Source: Oscillospiraceae bacterium
GTDB taxonomy: Bacteria; Bacillota; Clostridia; Oscillospirales; QAMX01
Assembly: GCA_015067825.1 (NCBI GenBank)
Contig: SVLQ01000004.1
Span: 1-64,000 of the forward strand
Length of the DNA: 64,000 nucleotides
Reading direction: 5' to 3'
Part shown: positions 18,838 through 28,696 of the stretch, piece by piece
Layout: each line of letters opens with the position of its first letter
How positions within the stretch are numbered: the first letter of the stretch is position 1
Notes under the pieces: model-generated
Told to the model about the DNA's origin: nothing
Seen by the model: the letters and a program-made list of their open reading frames with translations, nothing else
Databases searched by the model: none
Made by a program: the position numbers and the translations under genes

Positions 18838-19512
18838 TCAGAGCATCAGCGTTCCGTTGATGTCGAGGTGGAAAACGAGTCCCAGATATTCTGCGGCGCG
18901 GCGGCTCATCAGCATGCGCTTGAGGAAGATCTCGAAGTAATCCATCACTGCGCAGATGGCGGTGTCGATCGTCAGCTTCAGCGTGATCGAGTTGTTTTCG
19001 ATGTCGAGAACGAGCTCATTTGCGATCGCCGCGTAGTTGACGCGGTCGTGGATATCGGAGATGAAGCTGCCATCGGCCGCCTTCAGCGGGCGCACGCGTG
19101 TGCGGCGCACGTCGCTTTTGTCGGCGAGAGCGAGGGCGGCGGCGACCGGATTGACCGGCTGACCGGAGGTTTCGTCGTGGTTGCCGATCGCCGCGCAGAT
19201 CACGGCGATGTCGGCCGGGTCGGCACCCATCGAATTGAGGATGGAGAAGCTGATCGTGCCGCCGAGCAGGGCGTGGTCGTTCCGGTTGACCATGTTGCCG
19301 ATGTCGTGCAGATAGCCGGCGATGCGCGCGTGCTCCACCGTGCGTTCGTCGTAGCCGAGCTTGGTGAGGATGTCAGCTGCGGTGACGGCGGCCTTGGTCG
19401 CGTGGGCGAGGCCGTGCTCGGTGAAACCGATCGTACCGAGGGCATCGTTGCCGGCGAGAATGTATGTCTTGACCGCGTCGGAGGCGCGGATCTGGTCGTA
19501 GGTAATTTTCAT
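18838..19512 (-). CDS. HD-domain phosphohydrolase
   Basis: FTEHGLAHATKA, EHARIAGYLHDIGNMVNRNDHALLG and AIGNHDETSGQPV. Confidence 0.85.
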   Translation of the reverse strand: MKITYDQIRASDAVKTYILAGNDALGTIGFTEHGLAHATKAAVTAADILTKLGYDERTVEHARIAGYLHDIGNMVNRNDHALLGGTISFSILNSMGADPADIAVICAAIGNHDETSGQPVNPVAAALALADKSDVRRTRVRPLKAADGSFISDIHDRVNYAAIANELVLDIENNSITLKLTIDTAICAVMDYFEIFLKRMLMSRRAAEYLGLVFHLDINGTLML

Positions 19513-19737
19513 AGCGTTCCTTTCTGTGATAGGGAATATCCTGACAATCTTATTTTACTATGCGAGCGGAGCTGTGTCAAGCGGATTTTTGCGGAGGGAT
19601 AGCCGATTATTTTTTTCACATCCCGGATATTTCTTGTAAAACTATTGGTTTTTTTAACATATTGTGATATAATATAATACTGGTATAATACGTGTACCAT
19701 GCCCTTTTGGGCAGTGCACCGAAAATAAGAGGCTTCT

Positions 19738-20814
19738 ATGAAAAAACAGATAATTTGTGTGCTTTTCGGCGGAGTTTCGCCGGAACACGCGGTTTCGTGC
19801 CGTTCCGGCGCGATGGTCATTGAACATATCGACCGCGAACGGTTTGAGGTTCTTCCCGTCGGCATCCGCCGCGACGGTGCGTGGTTTCTGACGGCCGACT
19901 GTGCCGAAACGGTGCGGTCCGGCGCGTGGGAGACCGATCCGGCAAGCGTCCCTGTGGTCTTTTCGCCGTCGCGTGCGGAGGGTGAATGCGGTCTGCTGAT
20001 CGACGGCAAATGGGTGCGTCCGGACTGCATCTTCCCGGTGATGCACGGCGAAAATTGCGAAGACGGCAGCATGCAGGGCCTTTTCAAGCTGGCCGGCATC
20101 CCGTTCGTGGGCTGCGGCGTGGCTTCGTCGGCGGTCTGCATGGATAAGATCTACACCAAAATGGTCTGTACATACGGCGGCATCCCGCAGGCCGATTGGG
20201 TCGCCGCCTCCGATATCTCTGAGCCGACCGAAAGCGTTGCCGACCGCTGCGAGGCAAAGCTCGCCTACCCGATGTTTGTCAAACCGGCCAACACGGGTTC
20301 GTCCGTCGGGGTTTCCAAGGCCAAAGACCGGAATGCGCTGATCGCAGCGATCGACGAAGCGCGCCGGTACGACCGCCGCGTTCTGATCGAAGAGAACATC
20401 GATGGCTACGAACTGGAATGTGCGGTCATGGGCAACAACGCCGAAGTCGTTTCCGGCATCGGTCAGGTTCTGCCCACGCAGGAATTCTACTCCTACGATG
20501 CCAAATACAACGATGCGTCCAGCGCCCTGATCTTTGATCCCGATTTCCCGGCCGAAACGGTCGCGCTGCTCCGCAAAACGGCGGCCGACGTTTACCGCCT
20601 GCTCGACTGCAAGGGGCTGTCGCGCGTGGACTTCTTCCTCCGCAAAAGCGACGGCAAGGTCATCTTCAACGAGATCAACACGCTGCCGGGCTTTACCTCG
20701 ATCAGTATGTACCCCAAGCTGATGGAACGCATCGGGATCTCCAACACGGAAATGATCACGCGCGTGATCGAAACGGCATTTACCCGCAAGGAAGGTCGGG
20801 TGCTGCATGGATAA
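19738..20814 (+). CDS. ddl: D-alanine--D-alanine ligase
   Basis: ICVLFGGVSPEHAVSCRSG, PVMHGENCEDGSMQGLFKLAGIPFVGCGVASSAVCMDK, MFVKPANTGSSVGVSKA, LSRVDFFL and FNEINTLPGFTSISMYPKL. Confidence 0.96.
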   Translation: MKKQIICVLFGGVSPEHAVSCRSGAMVIEHIDRERFEVLPVGIRRDGAWFLTADCAETVRSGAWETDPASVPVVFSPSRAEGECGLLIDGKWVRPDCIFPVMHGENCEDGSMQGLFKLAGIPFVGCGVASSAVCMDKIYTKMVCTYGGIPQADWVAASDISEPTESVADRCEAKLAYPMFVKPANTGSSVGVSKAKDRNALIAAIDEARRYDRRVLIEENIDGYELECAVMGNNAEVVSGIGQVLPTQEFYSYDAKYNDASSALIFDPDFPAETVALLRKTAADVYRLLDCKGLSRVDFFLRKSDGKVIFNEINTLPGFTSISMYPKLMERIGISNTEMITRVIETAFTRKEGRVLHG

Positions 20815-21622
20815 TCGTCCGATCGGTGTCTTCGACAGCGGTTTGGGCGGTCTGACGGCGGTCAAGCAGCTTTTGCGCCAACTGCCTGAGGAGGATATTA
20901 TCTACTTCGGTGACACCAGCCGCTTGCCCTACGGCTCGCGTTCCCGCGAGACGATCCGCCGGTACGCGATCTCCGACGTCAATTTTCTCTTGAGCCATAA
21001 TATCAAACGCATCATTGTCGCCTGCGGCACGGTCAGCGCCGTCGCGCTGGAGCTCCTGCGCGAGCGTTACCGCATCCCGATCCAAGGCGTGATCGATGCC
21101 GCTGTTCCTGCCGCCGCTGCCGCGACCAAAAACGGACGCATCGGCGTGATCGGAACGGCCGCGACCGTGCGATCCAACGCCTACGCCAAGCTTCTGGCGA
21201 CAACGGCGCCGTCGGCCGAAACGCTTGCGGTCGCCTGTCCGCTGCTGGTATCGCTGGTCGAAAACGGCCGCTGGAGCGCGGACGATATCGTCGTCAAAAC
21301 CGTGCTGAACGAATACCTTGCCCCAATCCTTGATTTCGGTGCCGATACGCTGATCCTCGGTTGTACGCACTATCCGCTGCTCGCCGATGCGATCCGCACG
21401 CTGACCGACGGCAAACTGACGCTGATTGATCCCGGTGCGGAAGCGGCCAAATGTCTGGCCGAACAGCAGCTTGCCGACGGGAGCAAAGCCGAGAGCGGCC
21501 GCAATGGTTCGCTGAAGCTCTACGTCAGCGATACCGACGACGGATTTGCCGAACGTGCCCGCAGCTTCCTCGATATGGACGTGACCGGGCTCTGCCAGCA
21601 GGTCGATATCGACCGCTACTGA
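20807..21622 (+). CDS. murI: Glutamate racemase
   Basis: IGVFDSGLGGLTAVKQL, YFGDTSRLPYGSRS, VACGTVSA and LILGCTHYPLL. Overlaps ddl by 8 nt. Confidence 0.95.
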   Translation: MDNRPIGVFDSGLGGLTAVKQLLRQLPEEDIIYFGDTSRLPYGSRSRETIRRYAISDVNFLLSHNIKRIIVACGTVSAVALELLRERYRIPIQGVIDAAVPAAAAATKNGRIGVIGTAATVRSNAYAKLLATTAPSAETLAVACPLLVSLVENGRWSADDIVVKTVLNEYLAPILDFGADTLILGCTHYPLLADAIRTLTDGKLTLIDPGAEAAKCLAEQQLADGSKAESGRNGSLKLYVSDTDDGFAERARSFLDMDVTGLCQQVDIDRY

Positions 21623-21631
21623 GGCGAGCCT

Positions 21632-22024
21632 ATGGAAGAAAAGCAAATCCAGGCGGCACTCCGCATCTTTGCCGACGGCGAGCGCTACGCTGCCCGCGGC
21701 AAACTATCTGAGCAAAACGGAAACATTGCTCTCACCTACGCCGATCCGGCGATGGACGGTATGTCGACCGAACTGCGTTTTGACGGCACGTCGCTCACCT
21801 TGACGCGCTCCGGCGCCTACCAAACGGTCCTGCGCTTCCGAAACGGAAAAACCGAGCCGGTTGCCTACCAAACACCGTACGGAACGATCTCGCTGACCGT
21901 GCAGACGAAACTGCTGCGGATCGACCGCACGGCCTTCGGCTGGCAGATCGACCTCGCCTATGAGATCGGGTTTGGCGGCGGCGAAGGCGAAGTCCATGAA
22001 ATGAATATTTTGATCACGATATAA
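21632..22024 (+). CDS. DUF1934 (YwiB-like, calycin-fold) protein
   Basis: Size, beta-rich sequence LTLTRSG...YGTISLTVQTKLLRID, and position directly before argS as in many Firmicutes. Confidence 0.7.
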   Translation: MEEKQIQAALRIFADGERYAARGKLSEQNGNIALTYADPAMDGMSTELRFDGTSLTLTRSGAYQTVLRFRNGKTEPVAYQTPYGTISLTVQTKLLRIDRTAFGWQIDLAYEIGFGGGEGEVHEMNILITI

Positions 22025-22056
22025 ACAATAGAACATTGAAATAGGGGAAATCACAA

Positions 22057-23754
22057 ATGATTCAGAACAATCCTTACAAATTTGCCAAAGAGACGTTTGC
22101 AGCGCTCGTCTACGACGCCTACCGCGCAGCCGTTGCTGCCGGCGAACTGCCCGATGCCGAAACCGCCGCGCCGGTGGTCGAGGTGCCCCGGGATGCCCAA
22201 AACGGCGACCTTTCGTCGACGTTTGCGCTCGCAGCTGCCAAACCGCTGCGCCGCTCGCCCAAAATGATCGCCGAAGCGATCTTGAAGCACATGGCAGCGC
22301 ATGAACTTTTCTGCGACTATTCGGTGGCCGGCCCCGGCTTCCTGAACGTCCGTTTCAGCAACGCGTGGTATCATTGCGTGCTCTCCACCGTCGAAGCCCA
22401 CGGCGAGGAATACGGCAAGGATGACATCGGCGGCGGTAAGCGCGTCATGGTCGAATTCGTCTCCGCCAACCCGACCGGTCCGATGCACCTCGGCAATGCC
22501 CGCGGCGGCGTCATCGGCGACAGCATCGCCTCTGTTCTCGACCGCGCCGGCTACAAGGCCCACCGCGAATTCTATGTCAACGACGCCGGCAACCAGGTCG
22601 ACAACTTTGCCCGTTCGATCGAAGCCCGCTACATCCAGCGCCTCCGCGGCGAAGACGCCGTCGAATTCCCCGAAAACGGCTACCACGGTGATGATATCAA
22701 AGAACTGGCCGAAGAACTCGTGGCCCTCTATGGCGACACCTACCTCGACGTCGACTCCGAGACCCGCCGCAACGATATGCAGATCTTTGGTCTGAAAAAG
22801 AATATCGAACGCATGAAGAAGGACCTTGCCCGCTACGGCATCAACTACGACTGCTGGTTCTTCGAATCCTCGCTCCACGACAGCGGCTACGTCAAAGAGA
22901 CGATCGATCTGCTGGAAGAGCGCGGCATGCTCTACGAAAAAGACGGCGCCCGCTGGTTTAAGGCGTCGGAATTCGGTGCCGAAAAAGACGAAGTCATGGT
23001 CAAGGCCAACGGCTTCTATACCTACTACGCCGTGGATATCGCCTACCACAGAAATAAGTTCTGCGAACGCGGCTTCGACAAAGTGATCGACGCGCTTGGC
23101 GCCGACCACCACGGCCACACGATCCGCTTCCGTTCGGGCATCAGCGCGCTTGGTCTGAACCCCGATCAGCTGGAGTTCATCCTCTTCCAGCTCGTCGATC
23201 TGAAGCGCAACGGCGAATCCGTCCGTATGTCCAAGCGTACGGGCAAAATGATCTCGCTTTCCAACCTGCTCGACGAAATCAGCGTCGACGCTGCCCGCTT
23301 CTTCTTCAATATGCGCCAGTGCAACACGCATCTGGAATTCGACCTCGACCTCGCCGTCCGCGAAGACAGCGACAACCCGGTCTACTACGTCCAGTATGCC
23401 CATGCGCGCATTTGCTCGCTTCTCAAGAAACTGGCCGAAACCGGCCTCTCGCCGACGGCGGTGGAAAAACTCGACCTTTCGCTGCTCAGCGAGCCGTCCG
23501 AACGCCTGCTCATCAAACAGATCGCGCAGCTGCCGGAAGAGATCCGTCTCGCCGCCCGCGATCTCGAGCCGTACCGCATGACCAAGTACCTGATCGATCT
23601 GGCGACGGCGTTCCACAGCTTCTATACCGAAGTCAACATCAAATCTGCCGAACAAGCGACTGCGTGCGCTCGCCTGGCCCTCGCCGATGCGACGCGCTCG
23701 GTTCTGAAAAACGTGCTCACGCTGCTGAAGATCTCTGCCCCCGAAGTGATGTAA
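22057..23754 (+). CDS. argS: Arginine--tRNA ligase
   Basis: VEFVSANPTGPMHLGNARGGVIGDSIA (HIGH-type motif), YVNDAGNQVDNF and RMSKRTGKMISLSNLLDEI. Confidence 0.97.
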   Translation: MIQNNPYKFAKETFAALVYDAYRAAVAAGELPDAETAAPVVEVPRDAQNGDLSSTFALAAAKPLRRSPKMIAEAILKHMAAHELFCDYSVAGPGFLNVRFSNAWYHCVLSTVEAHGEEYGKDDIGGGKRVMVEFVSANPTGPMHLGNARGGVIGDSIASVLDRAGYKAHREFYVNDAGNQVDNFARSIEARYIQRLRGEDAVEFPENGYHGDDIKELAEELVALYGDTYLDVDSETRRNDMQIFGLKKNIERMKKDLARYGINYDCWFFESSLHDSGYVKETIDLLEERGMLYEKDGARWFKASEFGAEKDEVMVKANGFYTYYAVDIAYHRNKFCERGFDKVIDALGADHHGHTIRFRSGISALGLNPDQLEFILFQLVDLKRNGESVRMSKRTGKMISLSNLLDEISVDAARFFFNMRQCNTHLEFDLDLAVREDSDNPVYYVQYAHARICSLLKKLAETGLSPTAVEKLDLSLLSEPSERLLIKQIAQLPEEIRLAARDLEPYRMTKYLIDLATAFHSFYTEVNIKSAEQATACARLALADATRSVLKNVLTLLKISAPEVM

Positions 23755-23769
23755 AAAAGCCATCTGGGA

Positions 23770-25002
23770 GTGACGATGATGGAACTGCTGCAAAGAACAA
23801 CGCCGCTGATCCTCGACGGTGCGACCGGCATGAACCTGCAGAAAGCGGGGATGCCGGCGGGCGTCTGCCCGGAAGCGTGGGTGCTGGAGCACCCGGACGT
23901 GCTGCAGTCGCTGCAGCGGGCATTCGTGGAGGCCGGATCGCAGGCGGTGTACGCGCCGACTTTTGGCGCCAACCGTGTAAAGCTGAAAAAGTACGGATTG
24001 GAATCGCAGCTTGCGGAGATGAACCGTGCCTTGGTGCGATGCTCGCGTGAGGCCGTCGGTGAAACCGTGGCTGTCGGCGGCGATCTGACCTCGCTCGGCT
24101 TGTTTATCGAGCCGTTCGGCACGGCGACCTTTGAGGAAGTCGTGGAGATCTACCGCGAACAGGCCGAGGCGCTGGAATCCACCGGTGTCGATTTCTTCAT
24201 CGTCGAGACCGTTATGCAGCTTTTCGAAGCGCGTGCTGCGCTGCTGGCGATCCGCAGTGTTTCGGAAAAGCCGGTGTTCGTAACGGTAACGGTCGAAGAA
24301 AACGGCCGTATGCTCGGCGGCACCGATCCGCTTGCTGCATTGATCACGCTGCAGGGGATGGGTGCGGATGCGTTTGGCATCAACTGCTCCAACGGCCCCG
24401 AAGCGATCCTTGCGATCATCCGCCGCCTTGCTCCTTTTGCCCAAATCCCGCTGATCGCCAAGCCGAACGCCGGTATGCCGTGCGTGGAGGCCGACGGCAG
24501 CGCGCATTACCATATGTCGCCGGCAGAATTTGCGGCCGATGCCGAAGCCTTTCCGGAGGCCGGCGTCTGGTTCATCGGCGGCTGCTGCGGTACCGAACCC
24601 TCTCACATTCGGGCGCTGGCCGACCGCGTGCGGAATTGTCCGCTTGTTGCGCCGTGTGCATCCGTGACGGTGGCTGCTGCGAGCGAAAAAGACGCATTTG
24701 CGGTCGAAACGCTTCCGAAGCTCAAGCCGGCGGAAAATGCCGAAACCGATCTCTATGATGCGATCGCCGACTGTGAAGCCGACGACGGAGAGGTCGTGTT
24801 TTTTGCGATCAACAGCGAGTCCGATGCGGCGGATTTTGCCGAAAATCAGTATCTGCTCAAAAATCCGATCTGTCTGATCGGCGACGATGCCGCGCTTTTG
24901 TCCCGCGTGCTCCGCACCTACCACGGCAGGGCGTACGTTTCGACCCCGGATACGGCCGCAGCAGCAGAACTGGCACGAACCTATGGTGCGATCGCACTTT
25001 GA
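23770..25002 (+). CDS. Homocysteine S-methyltransferase family protein (MetH N-terminal domain-like)
   Basis: LILDGATGMNLQKAGMP, APTFGANRVKL, AFGINCSNGPEA and VWFIGGCCGTEPSHIRAL zinc-site motif. Confidence 0.88.
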   Translation: MTMMELLQRTTPLILDGATGMNLQKAGMPAGVCPEAWVLEHPDVLQSLQRAFVEAGSQAVYAPTFGANRVKLKKYGLESQLAEMNRALVRCSREAVGETVAVGGDLTSLGLFIEPFGTATFEEVVEIYREQAEALESTGVDFFIVETVMQLFEARAALLAIRSVSEKPVFVTVTVEENGRMLGGTDPLAALITLQGMGADAFGINCSNGPEAILAIIRRLAPFAQIPLIAKPNAGMPCVEADGSAHYHMSPAEFAADAEAFPEAGVWFIGGCCGTEPSHIRALADRVRNCPLVAPCASVTVAAASEKDAFAVETLPKLKPAENAETDLYDAIADCEADDGEVVFFAINSESDAADFAENQYLLKNPICLIGDDAALLSRVLRTYHGRAYVSTPDTAAAAELARTYGAIAL

Positions 25003-25031
25003 AAAACAAAAGAAATAGTTGGTGAAACGAT

Positions 25032-25733
25032 ATGAGAATCCTCTTTATTCGCCACGGTGACCCCAATTATGAGGACGACTGCCTGACACCTCTCGGCCAC
25101 GTGCAGGCAAAAGCCGCGGCTGAACGCGTAAAAGACGAGGGCATCAGCCGCATCTATTCCTCGACCTGCGGCCGCGCCTATGAGACCGCACTTTACGCGG
25201 CCGAACTGTTGCAGCTGCCGGTCGAACGGCTGGAATTTATGCGTGAGCTCGATTGGTGCTGGGACGATGCGGTGTTTGGCAAAGGCCAACCGTGGGTCTG
25301 TTCCGAGGATATTCTGCGCCGCTGCGGCGCAGATGCCTTCCGCACGGAACGGGTCTGGCGCGAACACGAATACTTTACCCCCGAACCGCTGATCGCCCGT
25401 GTGGACGCGGCGGTCGAAGGCTTCGATGGCGTCCTTGCACAGCATGGCTACGTTCGCTGCGGCGACGTTTATCGCTGTGTTCGCCCGTCGGACGAGACGA
25501 TCGCCATGTATAGCCACGGCGGGTCGTCGTCGGCGGTGGTGGCGCATATGCTCAACATTTCCTTCCCGCAGTTCTGCACAATCTGCCAACCCGAACGCAC
25601 GTCGATCACATCGATCGTGATGAAAACAAATGAAGAAGGCCTTGCGATCCCGCTGGTGGAGATCATGAACGACCACCGCCATATTCTGGGATTGTTTCCA
25701 GAAGGAGAAAAACCATGCGTCTCGTACTCATAA
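25032..25733 (+). CDS. Histidine phosphatase family protein
   Basis: LFIRHGDPNYEDDCLTPLGHVQA, IYSSTCGRAYETA and MYSHGGSSSAVVAHML. Confidence 0.9.
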   Translation: MRILFIRHGDPNYEDDCLTPLGHVQAKAAAERVKDEGISRIYSSTCGRAYETALYAAELLQLPVERLEFMRELDWCWDDAVFGKGQPWVCSEDILRRCGADAFRTERVWREHEYFTPEPLIARVDAAVEGFDGVLAQHGYVRCGDVYRCVRPSDETIAMYSHGGSSSAVVAHMLNISFPQFCTICQPERTSITSIVMKTNEEGLAIPLVEIMNDHRHILGLFPEGEKPCVSYS

Positions 25734-26470
25734 CTGCTCTCGGTATCGGGCTTTCGACCGTTATCGGTGCGTTGCTCGGTTTCTGTTTCCGTAAAGTGCC
25801 GCACAGCTGGCACGACGGCATCATGGGCTTTGCTGCGGGTATCATGCTGGCGGCGGCTGTGATCGGCCTCATTCTGCCGGCCGCCGAACTGACCGGTGCG
25901 GCGGGGATCTGGCAGGTCGTGATCGGAATCCTGGCCGGTGCGGTTTTCCTGAACCTGATGGATCGTCTGACGCCGCATCTCCACAAGCTCTCGGGTATCG
26001 ACCGCGAGAAGCACCCCGGAAGCGAATCGGTCAACAAAATTCTGCTCTTCGTACTGGCGATCGCCATCCACAACCTGCCGGAAGGCTTGGCGGCCGGTGT
26101 CGGCTTCGGCGGCGAAGACCTTGGCAGCGCTATCACGGTTGCCGTTGGTATCGCACTGCAGAACGTGCCGGAAGGCATGGTCATTATCTCGCCGATGCTG
26201 CTCGCCGGTATGACCAAGGGCCGCACGTTCCTGTTGGCGGCTGCCACGGGACTGGTCGAGGTGATCGGCACGCTGATCGGCTATTTTGCCGCGTCGGTTT
26301 CGGCCGCGATCCTGCCGTTTGCACTTTCGTTTGCCGGCGGCACGATGCTGTACGTCATCAGCGATGAAATGATCCCCGAAACCCATGCCCACGGCTACGA
26401 GCGCATGGCGACCTATTCGCTGCTCGTTGGGTTTGTCGTGATGCTTCTGACGGATGTCGTTTTGGCTTAA
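25715..26470 (+). CDS. ZIP family metal transporter
   Basis: LAIAIHNLPEGLAAGVGFGG and GIALQNVPEGMVIISPML. 19-nt overlap with the preceding gene. Confidence 0.93.
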   Translation: MRLVLITALGIGLSTVIGALLGFCFRKVPHSWHDGIMGFAAGIMLAAAVIGLILPAAELTGAAGIWQVVIGILAGAVFLNLMDRLTPHLHKLSGIDREKHPGSESVNKILLFVLAIAIHNLPEGLAAGVGFGGEDLGSAITVAVGIALQNVPEGMVIISPMLLAGMTKGRTFLLAAATGLVEVIGTLIGYFAASVSAAILPFALSFAGGTMLYVISDEMIPETHAHGYERMATYSLLVGFVVMLLTDVVLA

Positions 26471-26494
26471 AATCAACAACTGAATATAAAAAAC

Positions 26495-26530
26495 GAGAGG
26501 GTCTGTCTCCCACCAGAGACAGACCCTCTC
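26495..26530. terminator. Bidirectional terminator between convergent genes
   Basis: 15-bp perfect stem GAGAGGGTCTGTCTC-CCACCA-GAGACAGACCCTCTC. Confidence 0.85.
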
Positions 26531-26556
26531 AAACATTAGAGGATCAATATGCTATT

Positions 26557-27303
26557 TTAGTTCAGGCCGTGACGTTCTTTGTAGAGACGGATGACTTCCT
26601 GCAGATCTTCTTCGGTGTCGACGCTGACCGCTTCGTAGTGGGCCGGAGCCGGGACGATCTTGATCTTGTAGCCGTTTTCGAGAACCTTCAGCTGTTCCAG
26701 CGATTCGGATTCGGACAGCGGCGTGGGGGGCATCTTCGTGTAGGCGTTGAGGAAATCGTGGGTGTAGGCATAGATACCGATGTGTTCGAAGTATCTGGCG
26801 TGCTGAGCGTTGCGCGGATACGGGATCGGGGAGCGGGAGAAGTAGAGAGCGTAACCGTTGTTGTCCGTAACGAGCTTAACGACGGTGTTGTTCTTGATGT
26901 ATTCTTCGTTGCCGGTGATCTCGAGGCTGCCGGTGGCCATGACACAGTCGGGGCTGTTGATGAGGCCGTTGGCGATGTCGTCGATGATTTCCGGCGGAAC
27001 CAGCGGTTCGTCGCCCTGAATGTTGATGACGTAGTCGCAGTCGAACTGGTTGGCAGCTTCGGCAACACGGTCGGAGCCGGTCGGATGGTCAACGCGGGTC
27101 ATAACGGCTTTGCCGCCGAACGCGATAACCGCGTCGTAAACGCGCTGGTCGTCGACAGCGACGACGACTTCGTCGAGAACCTTCGATTTGCAGCAGTTTT
27201 CGTAAACGTGCTGGATCATCGGCTTGCCACAGATATCCTTCAGCGGCTTGCCCGGCAGACGGGAGGAGCCGTAACGAGCAGGAATAACACCTAAAACTTT
27301 CAT
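26557..27303 (-). CDS. kdsB: 3-deoxy-manno-octulosonate cytidylyltransferase (CMP-Kdo synthetase)
   Basis: VIPARYGSSRLPGKPLKDICGKPMIQHVYE, VMTRVDHPTGSDRVAEA, NIQGDEPLVPPEII, FSRSPIPYPR and HIGIYAY. Confidence 0.95.
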   Translation of the reverse strand: MKVLGVIPARYGSSRLPGKPLKDICGKPMIQHVYENCCKSKVLDEVVVAVDDQRVYDAVIAFGGKAVMTRVDHPTGSDRVAEAANQFDCDYVINIQGDEPLVPPEIIDDIANGLINSPDCVMATGSLEITGNEEYIKNNTVVKLVTDNNGYALYFSRSPIPYPRNAQHARYFEHIGIYAYTHDFLNAYTKMPPTPLSESESLEQLKVLENGYKIKIVPAPAHYEAVSVDTEEDLQEVIRLYKERHGLN

Positions 27304-27336
27304 TGTAGTAACCTCTTTTCTGATTTCAGTGGTGAA

Positions 27337-28551
27337 TTAGAACGCGTATTTTTCGCCGAGAGCCTTGCGCATCTTCGCGAGCGAGAACGGCTTGACGTTG
27401 TCGACGATCCAGCTGCGCATCGCGGCACCTTCGTCGGTGTTCTGCGGGGCAGAGGTGAAGTCGAGTTCGACGCCGAGTTCGTCGCAGATACGGCTGACGA
27501 AAACCGGCCACAGAGCGCCGATATCGCCGATAACCGGGATGCTCTTTTCGAGACGGGTGAAGGCCGACATTTCCATACGGAACGGGATCTTGGTCAGCTT
27601 GGTTTTCGGCAGACCTTCGTTGATCGCCTTCTGGATGAGTTCGCTGTTCTTGTTCAGATCCCAGGAACGCTTGAGGTTATCGTCGAGGTCGAAGCGGATC
27701 AGGGTCTTGTCCTTGAGGCTGTAGGTCGGCAGACCGTTCATCCAGGCCCAGATACCGTGACCGGTGTAGGTCTCGAACGGGCCGTCGTGGATTTCCTGCG
27801 TGAGGGCGACTGCCGATTCGATGATGACGTCGGCGTCGGAGAGCATCTTCGCAATGCGTTTGCAGCGCTGGCTGACCGGGATGCTGTCGGAGATGCAGAG
27901 ACCGACCTGGCCGCCGCCGATGAGCTGCGGGACGCTGACGAGAACGGGGACGTTCTTGATCGCGCCGGCACCGATCATGGTGCGCGGGTCGGAACCGAGA
28001 CCGGCGACGTATTCGAAGCTTTCGCCGAGGGTCTGCGCGGCGGTCATAACTTCGGTGGCGACGGTTTCGTTGAAGTAGCCGACCGGGTAAGCCATGTTAC
28101 CGGCAGCCTTGATGATGACCTTGCCGTCAGCGGCCTGGCAGGCCGAGACAAGTTTTTCATCCAGCGGCATTTCGGAGCGGATGCGCGCCCATTCTTCTTC
28201 GGGCAGTTCGGTGATTTCGAAGATGTTGCCGCGCGGACGAACGGCCGAGGGAACCATTTCTTCGCCCAGCTGGTCGGCGTCGAGACGCTTAACGCGGTCG
28301 AGCGTACCGCCCATTTCGTGGGAGATAACGGCCGAGCTGGTGGTAACACCGTCGACAAGACCGGCGTGAATGAGGGTGGCGATCAGGGTGGTGACGCCTT
28401 CGTGGAGGTTCGGGCCGCTGCCGATGACGGTAGCGACTTTGCCGCCGTGCTTCTTCACGTCGACAACGCTGGCGATCGCGGTAGCAAGGAATTCCTTGGT
28501 TTCCTGCGGAAGCGCCTGATACAGTTCTTCAACCAAAGCGGGTGATGCCAT
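27337..28551 (-). CDS. Uncharacterised protein with deoxyhypusine-synthase-like/Rossmann features
   Basis: GGKVATVIGSGPNLHEGVTTLIATLIHAGLVDGVTTSSAVISHEMGGTLDR looks like a nucleotide-binding DHS-type region. Start trimmed to MASPALVEELY with AGGAGA upstream. Family not confidently recognised. Confidence 0.45.
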   Translation of the reverse strand: MASPALVEELYQALPQETKEFLATAIASVVDVKKHGGKVATVIGSGPNLHEGVTTLIATLIHAGLVDGVTTSSAVISHEMGGTLDRVKRLDADQLGEEMVPSAVRPRGNIFEITELPEEEWARIRSEMPLDEKLVSACQAADGKVIIKAAGNMAYPVGYFNETVATEVMTAAQTLGESFEYVAGLGSDPRTMIGAGAIKNVPVLVSVPQLIGGGQVGLCISDSIPVSQRCKRIAKMLSDADVIIESAVALTQEIHDGPFETYTGHGIWAWMNGLPTYSLKDKTLIRFDLDDNLKRSWDLNKNSELIQKAINEGLPKTKLTKIPFRMEMSAFTRLEKSIPVIGDIGALWPVFVSRICDELGVELDFTSAPQNTDEGAAMRSWIVDNVKPFSLAKMRKALGEKYAF

Positions 28552-28587
28552 AGTAATTTCTCCTGTTCTAAATAATATAGTAGCGGC

Positions 28588-28618
28588 GGTCGGTCGGCCG
28601 CTAACGGGCAGACCGACC
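28588..28618 (-). promoter_or_regulatory. 5'-leader hairpin upstream of the DHS-like gene
   Basis: GGTCGGTC/GACCGACC arms lie between the inferred transcription start (about 28635) and the start codon. Confidence 0.4.
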
Positions 28619-28641
28619 ATCGGATGGAACATTCTGATAAT

Positions 28642-28670
28642 AACATACCACTTTCGGGGGCATCTGTCAA
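28642..28670 (-). promoter_or_regulatory. Sigma-A-type promoter for the DHS-like/kdsB operon
   Basis: TTGACA-17 nt-TATGTT on the minus strand. Confidence 0.65.
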
Positions 28671-28696
28671 CCTTATTAGGCGGCGAAAATAAAAAA

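Noticed and set aside
22051-24924. 957-aa minus-strand ORF antisense to argS and the homocysteine methyltransferase gene
   Set aside because: Shadow ORF from GC-rich codon bias. The plus-strand frames carry clear ArgS and MetH-type motifs, while this one is Arg/Asp/Gly-rich with no recognisable domain.
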